Positions 58,073 to 64,000 of a stretch of DNA of 64,000 bases are shown here, piece after piece. Under the pieces are notes generated by a model. It was given only the letters and a program-made list of their open reading frames with translations. It was not told the origin of the DNA and did no database searches. The position numbers were made by a program, and so were the translations under genes. Numbering within the stretch: the stretch's first letter is position 1; each line of letters begins with the position of its first letter. This DNA is from Lentisphaera marina (lineage in GTDB: Bacteria > Verrucomicrobiota > Lentisphaeria > Lentisphaerales > Lentisphaeraceae): assembly GCF_028745505.1 (NCBI RefSeq), contig NZ_JAQZZL010000001.1:1919818-1983817 (forward strand), in the 5' to 3' direction.

Positions 58073-58450
58073 ATGAAAAAGTTTTTATTACTTTGTATCA
58101 CCTTACTCTTTGTTAGCTGCCAAAGTCACAGAGAACCCGATCCTCGCATTGTGCACGTTGTCTTAACTTGGCTCAATGAACCCGATAACGAAAAACACCG
58201 CAAGATGGTGATTGAAGCTAGTGAAAAGTTCTTAAAAATCCCTGGAGTTCTTGACGTTGGTGTGGGCCGACCTTTGATGAGCGATCGCGACATAGTTGAC
58301 GATAGTTTTGATGTTGGCATTTTCTTAACTTTTAAGACGAAAGAAGACCTTCAAACTTATATTGATCACCCAGATCACCAGGCAACGGTGAAGCTCATTT
58401 TAAAACCCTTAGTCAAGAAAATAAAAGTCTACGATATAGTAGATCTCTAG
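58073..58450 (+). CDS. Dabb-domain lipoprotein
   Basis: A 125-residue exported protein: MKKFLLLCITLLFVSCQS has a lipobox Cys at residue 16. The mature part is a Dabb fold: IVHVVLTWLNEPDNEKHRKMV, FLKIPGVLDVGVGRPLMS, FDVGIFLTFKTKEDLQTYI and the closing VKKIKVYDIVDL. Exported Dabb proteins are common in PVC genomes; their role is not known. It lies 6 bases before the exchanger gene and starts a run through pdxA in one direction. Confidence 0.88.
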   Translation: MKKFLLLCITLLFVSCQSHREPDPRIVHVVLTWLNEPDNEKHRKMVIEASEKFLKIPGVLDVGVGRPLMSDRDIVDDSFDVGIFLTFKTKEDLQTYIDHPDHQATVKLILKPLVKKIKVYDIVDL

Positions 58451-58456
58451 GAAAAA

Positions 58457-59422
58457 ATGATAGAGGCAATTTTATTAATTATAGGCGGGGGATTACTACT
58501 TTATTATGGTGGTGATTGGCTCGTAGATGGTGCCGTCGGTTTATCCTTGCGCTGGGGTATGTCTCCTTTGGTAGTGGGACTAACAGTTGTCGCTTTCGGC
58601 ACATCTGCCCCCGAACTTGCCGTGTGTATAAAAGCAACTTTAAATGGCATGGATGATATTGCACTAGGCAATGTCATCGGCTCAAATATTTGTAATATAG
58701 GTTTAGTCCTAGCGATCGCGGCTTTGCTAAAACCCATAGCGGTTCAAAGTCAGCTGATTAAAATTGATGTCCCTGTTGCTATTATTGCGGCGCTCGCATT
58801 TTTTCTGCAGATACAAGACGGACAATTGGATTTTTCTAATGGACTTGTGCTTTTTGCAATGGTCGTAGCTTATGTCATCTTTAGTCTTAAAATGTCTAAA
58901 CAAGAAGGCAAAGAAGTTGAAGATGAGTTTGATGATGAAGTTAAACCATCGGATAAATCCACTCTCGCTTTATTTGGCTTGATCCTAGCTGGTTTAGCTG
59001 GCGTCACCTATGGAGGTAGCATATTTGTCGATGGGGCTTCAACAGTAGCCGCTAGCCTTGGAGTTAGTGAAGCCGTAATAGGTTTGACTATTGTCGCACT
59101 CGGAACAAGTTTACCTGAGTTAGCAGCATCGATAATGGCATCCTTGAAAGGACATGGCGACATGGCCTTAGGCAATGTGATTGGCTCATGTATTTTCAAT
59201 CTCTTGGCAATTATGGGAATTACTTCCATGATTGAAACCATAGATGCCATGGGGATCAATAAAGTCGACTTGGGAGTAATGCTCTTTCTAATGGTTGCTC
59301 TGCTTCCAGTTTTATGGACTCAAAAGAAATTATCTCGTTTAGAAGGTTGTTTTTTCTTGTTAGTTTATTGTGGCTATTGCGCTTACTTATTCATGAATCA
59401 AGGGGCTCCAGTAGCTGCTTAG
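58457..59422 (+). CDS. Na+/Ca2+ (cation) exchanger, YrbG/CaCA family
   Basis: A 321-residue inner-membrane antiporter with about ten helices in two inverted repeats. The alpha-repeats are FGTSAPELAVCIKATLNG with ALGNVIGSNICNIG, and LGTSLPELAASIMASLKG with ALGNVIGSCIFNLLA. The Glu in PEL and the Asn/Ser in GNxxGSN bind the cation. A short acidic loop (EVEDEFDDEVKPSDK, about residues 155-169) joins the halves. It would extrude Ca2+ or exchange it for Na+, in keeping with a marine cell. It is co-directional with the lipoprotein genes on both sides. Confidence 0.93.
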   Translation: MIEAILLIIGGGLLLYYGGDWLVDGAVGLSLRWGMSPLVVGLTVVAFGTSAPELAVCIKATLNGMDDIALGNVIGSNICNIGLVLAIAALLKPIAVQSQLIKIDVPVAIIAALAFFLQIQDGQLDFSNGLVLFAMVVAYVIFSLKMSKQEGKEVEDEFDDEVKPSDKSTLALFGLILAGLAGVTYGGSIFVDGASTVAASLGVSEAVIGLTIVALGTSLPELAASIMASLKGHGDMALGNVIGSCIFNLLAIMGITSMIETIDAMGINKVDLGVMLFLMVALLPVLWTQKKLSRLEGCFFLLVYCGYCAYLFMNQGAPVAA

Positions 59423-59424
59423 TT

Positions 59425-60951
59425 ATGTTGAAAAATTTATTTGTCACATTTGTTCTAAGTCTACTTCTAGGCTCATGTACAAATACGACTGAATCATACA
59501 TTGATGAATCCTTACAAGAAGTTGGTGTACGACGAGATTTAAGCCCTCAAGCAATTCAAACTTTAAATCTTAAAGATAAATTTTTAGATGAGCGCATAAA
59601 AACAGAAGAGTCCATTCTCGATGCTTCTATCCATTACTTTTCCCGTTTGCATGAATGGAGCCTTTCTTACCGTCAGCATATACTCACACTTGCGAAAGAA
59701 GTAGAAAAGACTCAAGGTCCTTTGAAGGGGGAATTGATTTTAAAGTTGGTACAGGCCAACAATAATTTTGTTCAGCTTCGTTATGCACTCTATAGTCTTT
59801 TGAAGAGTAATCGCAATTATTATGATCGTACTTTTAATCATTGGTCTGATCAACATTATTACAAGGGACTCTGCCTCAATTTGGCTGTAGCAGTAACGCT
59901 CTATGATAACATGGCTCTTTCTATGGAGCTTTTAGAAAAACACGAACGTGTAAAAAGTTTGTTTTTGGAGGGGAGCGTTGATTATCAGATACCCGCAGAA
60001 TACAATCGCGAAGTGGTCAAATCGTTTTATTCAGGACGTCGTCGTCGAATCATTCGTAAAAAAATGGATTTATTTGCCCAAACGTTTACAGATTTAAATG
60101 TTGCTAAAGGGGATGATTATTTACAGTACTTAGCGGTGCTAATCTCGCAATCACCTTCCGCTTTGAAAATCCAAGAAGAAAGTACGATAGGTGACTTCTC
60201 TACGAGTATATCCGAGCGTGTGACTTACCGTGCGTCCTCTTTGTTTGACTCACATGAAAAAGTTCTCTTTAAAGTGAGTGAAGCTTTTGGCAATGGTATG
60301 GGAGTCTTTCAGAGTCGCATGGGGCTCTTACATGATAATAAAGAAGTTTTAAAAGAAGTCGCCAGTACACTTCAACCCTTAGATATACTTTTAGAAAAAA
60401 CCCCTTTTCGTTTAACAGATAAATTTATCCCGGGACATTTTGGTCATGTGGCGCTGTATCTCGGCACAGAAAAAGAATTGAAAGCTTTGGGCCTTTGGGG
60501 AGATGATTTAATACGTCCTTATCAGCAAGAAATAAGGGAAGGCAAAGTGGTTTTAGAAGCCTTGCGTGAAGGAGTTGTACTCAACACAGTAGACCACTTC
60601 ATGAATGTGGATGATTTTGCCATTGTGCGGAAATCGCAAATGACCTTGAAGAGTCAAAAAAAATACATGCACAATGCCTTCCGTCAGTTAGGCAAAGAAT
60701 ACGATTTTAGTTTTGATGTAGAAACACTTAATAAGATTGTATGTTCGGAACTCGTGTATCAAGTTTTTACTGATGAATCATGGCAAACTGCCGAAGCACT
60801 TGGACGAGCGACAATAAGTCCCGATGCCATTATTGAAAAAATTAAAAATAGTAATTCTTATGAATTGGTACTCTTTTACCATCAAGGTGAAAAAGTTTTA
60901 CCTGAACAGCAAACTAAACTAGCCCTAAATTTATTGAGTGAAGATGAATAA
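59425..60951 (+). CDS. YiiX-like (permuted NlpC/P60) lipoprotein with long N-terminal helical region
   Basis: A 508-residue lipoprotein from the ATG at 59425 (MLKNLFVTFVLSLLLGSC has the lipobox). An upstream ATG inside the exchanger gene would bury this signal and is rejected. Residues about 20-330 are helical and of no family I recognise. The C-terminal part (about 335-480) is YiiX/YebB-like: FIPGHFGHVALYLGTEKEL with the His, VLEALREGVVLNTVDHFM, LGKEYDFSFDVETLNKIVCS with the catalytic Cys, and ELVYQVF. This permuted papain fold cleaves amide or ester bonds; the substrate is unknown, with peptidoglycan or lipid likely. It follows the exchanger stop by 2 bases and overlaps pdxA by 8. Confidence 0.85.
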   Translation: MLKNLFVTFVLSLLLGSCTNTTESYIDESLQEVGVRRDLSPQAIQTLNLKDKFLDERIKTEESILDASIHYFSRLHEWSLSYRQHILTLAKEVEKTQGPLKGELILKLVQANNNFVQLRYALYSLLKSNRNYYDRTFNHWSDQHYYKGLCLNLAVAVTLYDNMALSMELLEKHERVKSLFLEGSVDYQIPAEYNREVVKSFYSGRRRRIIRKKMDLFAQTFTDLNVAKGDDYLQYLAVLISQSPSALKIQEESTIGDFSTSISERVTYRASSLFDSHEKVLFKVSEAFGNGMGVFQSRMGLLHDNKEVLKEVASTLQPLDILLEKTPFRLTDKFIPGHFGHVALYLGTEKELKALGLWGDDLIRPYQQEIREGKVVLEALREGVVLNTVDHFMNVDDFAIVRKSQMTLKSQKKYMHNAFRQLGKEYDFSFDVETLNKIVCSELVYQVFTDESWQTAEALGRATISPDAIIEKIKNSNSYELVLFYHQGEKVLPEQQTKLALNLLSEDE

Positions 60952-61924
60952 AAAAGCCATGATTTTAACTAGCGGCGATCCCGCTGGAGTTGGACCCGAA
61001 GTCGCTGTAAAAGCTTTTGCGAAACTCGCAAAAGCTAATTTCCCTTTTGTAGTGGCAGGCCGAGCTGATGTTTTACAAGAAGCCTGTGAACTCTATGCTC
61101 CCACTTTCAAAGTAGAGAAATATGATGAGGCTCAAAGCTGGGAAGATAACACGCTCTATTACGATGACTTTTCTTTAACGCTCGAATCTGGCTGGGAGAA
61201 AAATAAAGCTTCGGCAAGCTGTGGTAAGTTTTCTTATGACTTGATCGTTGAAGCGACTCGTGCAGTCATCGCAAAACAGTATTCAGCTATTGTTACGGCA
61301 CCAGTAAACAAAGAGTCTGTTAACCTAGCAGGAATTGATTTTTGTGGACACACAGAGCTCATTGCCGAACTCTGTGAGTGTGATCAATTCAATATGATGC
61401 AGAGTGCCGATCGCTTGCGTTGTGTATTTGCCACTTGTCATATATCCCTCAAAGAAGTCCCAGAAGCTTTAACAGTCGACAAAATACTGCAAGCAGGGCG
61501 CTTGCTGCACAAAGCTTGCCTCGCAGAAGGCCTAGTGAATCCTTCGCTCTCTGCTGCAGGACTCAATCCCCATGCAGGAGAAAGTGGCTATATGGGGCGC
61601 GAAGAAATTGATACGGTAATTCCCGCTTTAGAAATCCTGCGCTCAGAAGGTATTGATATCGAAGGACCTTTCCCACCGGACACACTCTTTGTCCCCGCGA
61701 TTCGCGAACGATTCGAGGGTTTCCTCTGCATGTATCACGATCAAGGTCACATCCCCTTTAAAATGCTCGCTTTTGATCGAGGAGTGAATAGCACACTGGG
61801 CTTGCCGATTATTCGCACGAGCGTCGACCACGGCACAGCTTTCGATATTGCTTGGCAAGATAAAGCCGACATCGGCAGCCTAGAAAACGCCCTCAAATTA
61901 GCCTGGAGACGCACTGGAAACTAA
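60944..61924 (+). CDS. pdxA: 4-hydroxythreonine-4-phosphate dehydrogenase
   Basis: A 326-residue enzyme from the ATG at 60944; a GTG at 60938 is possible. PdxA oxidises 4-phosphohydroxy-threonine in DXP-dependent pyridoxal phosphate synthesis. Matches are LTSGDPAGVGPEVAVKA, IVTAPVNKESVNLAG, FCGHTELIAEL with a metal His, GLNPHAGESGYMGREEIDTV, PFPPDTLF and the second metal site CMYHDQGHIPFKMLAFDRGVN with DHGTAFDIAW. All catalytic parts are intact. It overlaps the YiiX-like gene by 8 bases, ending the run that began at 58073. Confidence 0.95.
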   Translation: MNKKAMILTSGDPAGVGPEVAVKAFAKLAKANFPFVVAGRADVLQEACELYAPTFKVEKYDEAQSWEDNTLYYDDFSLTLESGWEKNKASASCGKFSYDLIVEATRAVIAKQYSAIVTAPVNKESVNLAGIDFCGHTELIAELCECDQFNMMQSADRLRCVFATCHISLKEVPEALTVDKILQAGRLLHKACLAEGLVNPSLSAAGLNPHAGESGYMGREEIDTVIPALEILRSEGIDIEGPFPPDTLFVPAIRERFEGFLCMYHDQGHIPFKMLAFDRGVNSTLGLPIIRTSVDHGTAFDIAWQDKADIGSLENALKLAWRRTGN

Positions 61925-61934
61925 GAACCTAGAT

Positions 61935-61953
61935 TGGAGAGGGTAACTCTCCA
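61935..61953. terminator. Possible bidirectional hairpin between pdxA and the convergent gene
   Basis: TGGAGAG-GGTAA-CTCTCCA is a perfect 7-bp hairpin, 10 bases after the pdxA stop. There is no T-run on either side, so termination would be weak or Rho-assisted. Confidence 0.4.
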
Positions 61954-61978
61954 TGAATAAGTATTATGTCAGGGGCAG

Positions 61979-63838
61979 TTAGAGGCTGGACCAGCCAGAC
62001 TTCCAGACACTACTTGGTTTTGCGTCTTGTTGCTTATCGAAGAACTTGTAATATTGTTCATAGTTTGAGTAGAGATGGGGCATAGTTGAAGGATCTACAG
62101 GGATGGCAATGAGACCCCAGTCTTTCTTTTTCATACCAAGAAAATCAAGGTCATCGCCATTATACTCATAATCTTTAGAAGAGCTCAGTTTTTGAATATC
62201 TAAAAAGTTAGAGTCAGTAGTTTCTATTTTATTATTGACAGTAATGTAATAGCCCATATAAGCTTTGACTTCGTACTTGAACTTTTTTTGCCCTTTAGGA
62301 TCAGAGTTCGCTACGTCCTGTTGGTAGTGACTTAGAACTTTACTATTATTATTATTATTGAGGTAGTGGAGAGCCGCTAAATTCTCACTAAAAATAATGC
62401 CATTCTCTTGGGGAAGGAGGTTATTTAAAGAATGAATAGAAGCCATAACTTCAGCAACCTTATTAACCTTATCATAGTTAGATAAAAGTTGATCTTCTTG
62501 TTCTTGAGACAAATCAACAATATTTATGATTTGATCGATTGATTTGGTTTTTGCTTTCACAGGAATTGAAAGAACTAACTTTTGTGGATAGCCCCAGTAG
62601 CAGTCATTACTTGTACCTTGGAGTGCAATACCGTCTTTATTATACACAGCTTCAAAAGTAATAGGAAAGGGAGTGATTTCTGCTAAATCAACTACTTGAC
62701 CATTTTTTACAAATTGATAACTAAGACGATTTTCATTGAATTGAACTTCTAAACTCGTATTTTCTTCAATGCTAATACTTTGTGACCCACGCTTCTCTTT
62801 GCGATCAACCTCAATGAGTAATTGTTCACTGGGTGCAAGGGTAGTTGATTTAATGATGGCTAGTTGTGCGTCTTCTTTACTATTTAGATCAATAGTTTTT
62901 ATGAAGTTATCTTCGAAATAACTTGCCGTTAATTTCTTGATGTAAGAATCACCTAAGAGTACAATTGACTCATCATTGATTATATTCATATATTCTTTAA
63001 AGGAAAAGGCTTTGTCTTCTTGGCAAAAAACAATTTTATCTTCAATGAGTTTATAATTTAACGATTCTAAACTTGTGTCATCAATGAGTGAAGGTACTGG
63101 ACTTATCGTTCTTTTTGAAAAATCTTCTCTAGTCCAATAAGTATCAGATGGGATAGTATCAATTTTCTTTGCATAAACACTATCGAAATTAAGAGATAAT
63201 TGCAAAGGTTCTTTGTAAGTATCTGCAATTAAAATGACTTCCACAGTGTATATTTTTTTGCTTTTATCTTGCTTACTTAAAGAGAATTCATTTTTATCAG
63301 TCTCAACAATGACCTGACCTTTTTTGTCATATGCTTTGAAAGAAAAAATTGAGTTTTGAGGAGTCGAAAATTTAAAAGATTTATTATTAATCGAAAGAAG
63401 TTTAAATTCTTTACCATTAGCTAATTTAAATTTTTTCGACTTATCTTTTATGGCAACTTTTATAGGGTCACTATTTGGAAAGAGTTTATGAGTACATTCG
63501 GCAGACAGAGAAACAGGAATATCGATCGGTTTAGATTTGAAATTAATGGGTATATCAATTTGTGTATCTGAATTTAGGACGATATCACGATCGTATTTTA
63601 TTGTGCTCTTATCGTGAAAGTGGAAAGTTTTTAAATTCAATCTATAGGCATTTAATTGATTCTCATAGAAGGGGTCAATAAGGATCGACATTTGACGACT
63701 TTTCTTTTTTTCAACAAACATATGCTTGTGAATTAGTTCTGAAAGATCATTCGTTTCTTTATTTAGATCAGCGGCGTAACAAGCCAGAGGACTCAATTGA
63801 GACAGAACAATTAAGATTAATAAAATTTTACTCACCAT
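61979..63838 (-). CDS. Exported protein of unknown function, 620 aa
   Basis: I do not recognise this protein. I start at the ATG at 63838, which has GGAG just upstream and gives the signal peptide MVSKILLILIVLSQLSPLACYA. ATGs at 63847 and 63883 are alternatives. The mature chain is rich in Lys, Ser, Asp and Asn and appears to be mostly beta, with several Ig-like strand patterns (KKFKLANGKEFKLLSINNKS, SLSAECTHKLFPNSDPIKVA). An Asn run (LNNNNNSK, from an ATT repeat at 62345-62359) marks a linker near residue 510. No enzyme motif is seen. Base composition is more AT-rich than in pdxA beside it, which may reflect recent acquisition or low expression. Confidence 0.8.
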   Translation of the reverse strand: MVSKILLILIVLSQLSPLACYAADLNKETNDLSELIHKHMFVEKKKSRQMSILIDPFYENQLNAYRLNLKTFHFHDKSTIKYDRDIVLNSDTQIDIPINFKSKPIDIPVSLSAECTHKLFPNSDPIKVAIKDKSKKFKLANGKEFKLLSINNKSFKFSTPQNSIFSFKAYDKKGQVIVETDKNEFSLSKQDKSKKIYTVEVILIADTYKEPLQLSLNFDSVYAKKIDTIPSDTYWTREDFSKRTISPVPSLIDDTSLESLNYKLIEDKIVFCQEDKAFSFKEYMNIINDESIVLLGDSYIKKLTASYFEDNFIKTIDLNSKEDAQLAIIKSTTLAPSEQLLIEVDRKEKRGSQSISIEENTSLEVQFNENRLSYQFVKNGQVVDLAEITPFPITFEAVYNKDGIALQGTSNDCYWGYPQKLVLSIPVKAKTKSIDQIINIVDLSQEQEDQLLSNYDKVNKVAEVMASIHSLNNLLPQENGIIFSENLAALHYLNNNNNSKVLSHYQQDVANSDPKGQKKFKYEVKAYMGYYITVNNKIETTDSNFLDIQKLSSSKDYEYNGDDLDFLGMKKKDWGLIAIPVDPSTMPHLYSNYEQYYKFFDKQQDAKPSSVWKSGWSSL

Positions 63839-64000
63839 AAACTCCATTTTTAAGTATGCTAGATATATATAATACAGGTTCAAAAATTAGAAAATACTTA
63901 CACGAATTTTAAGGAAATTATTTTTATTTTTGTTTCTTTTTGATTGGAATATGCGGATTTCGTTATAAAAACACCAAGATGTTTGATAACTATTTAACAA

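Noticed and set aside
62345..62359. ATT repeat as a phase-variation tract
   Set aside because: It is a trinucleotide repeat in frame and gives an Asn run; length changes would not shift the frame.
1..64000. tRNA, rRNA or CRISPR arrays
   Set aside because: The intergenic gaps were read for cloverleaf ends, CCA tails and regularly spaced repeats; none was found.

Overview
The window reads as a chromosomal segment of a marine bacterium of the Planctomycetota-Verrucomicrobiota-Chlamydiota group, most likely Lentisphaerota (Lentisphaera-like). The support is a set of family signatures: a giant propeller/HEAT/cytochrome protein of the 'PVC-type CxxCH' kind, a DUF1080 (3-keto-disaccharide hydrolase) protein, a formylglycine sulfatase, a pseudopilin with a C-terminal DG motif, an ECF sigma factor paired with a Ser/Thr kinase, and several kinases carrying zinc-ribbon or EF-hand modules. 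The DNA looks AT-rich throughout. No rRNA, tRNA or CRISPR array was seen.

Left part (1-26,750) is mostly housekeeping. It holds the murJ start (cut by the window edge), a GSCFA protein, hisC, a tandem pair of RibBA-like proteins (the first lacks the catalytic residues of both halves, the second keeps only the GTP cyclohydrolase II half) and mfd. A tightly packed minus-strand block follows: tsaD-nth, then a SUMF1-domain protein, a DUF4136 lipoprotein, mutM, a membrane sensor kinase, a eukaryotic-type hisA and a VLRF1-like peptidyl-tRNA hydrolase candidate, most of them overlapping or nearly touching. After it come a secreted coiled-coil/TPR protein, gltA, a membrane Ser/Thr kinase, an MtnN-YggS fusion, a small phosphatase coupled to a GH31 glycosidase with an inserted F5/8C-type module, and an AraC regulator.

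Middle part (26,800-47,350) is accessory and saccharolytic. An IS256-family element precedes a run of secreted or periplasmic proteins: a cytochrome c/propeller dehydrogenase-like protein, a DUF1080 protein with a duplicated C-terminal module, a pseudopilin, a 'split Tm-1' operon (TIM-barrel PEP-hydrolase family, Dabb, UPF0261) followed by a PAS-AraC regulator, ThuA and a sulfatase. Then come an ECF sigma factor overlapping tail-to-tail with an EF-hand Ser/Thr kinase, an EF-hand esterase, a redoxin/cytochrome/copper-monooxygenase-like protein and a Tat-exported aldo/keto reductase. Together they suggest periplasmic oxidative breakdown of sulfated or 3-keto glycosides under one-component and ECF control; this pathway is inference.

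Right part (47,600-64,000) starts with a MacAB-like efflux operon bracketed by two cysteine-rich exported proteins. A pseudokinase, a broken cytochrome c peroxidase remnant and the gatCAB operon (with terminator) follow. Then come a Dabb lipoprotein, a Na+/Ca2+ exchanger, a YiiX-like lipoprotein and pdxA as a co-directional run, and finally an unrecognised exported protein on the minus strand.
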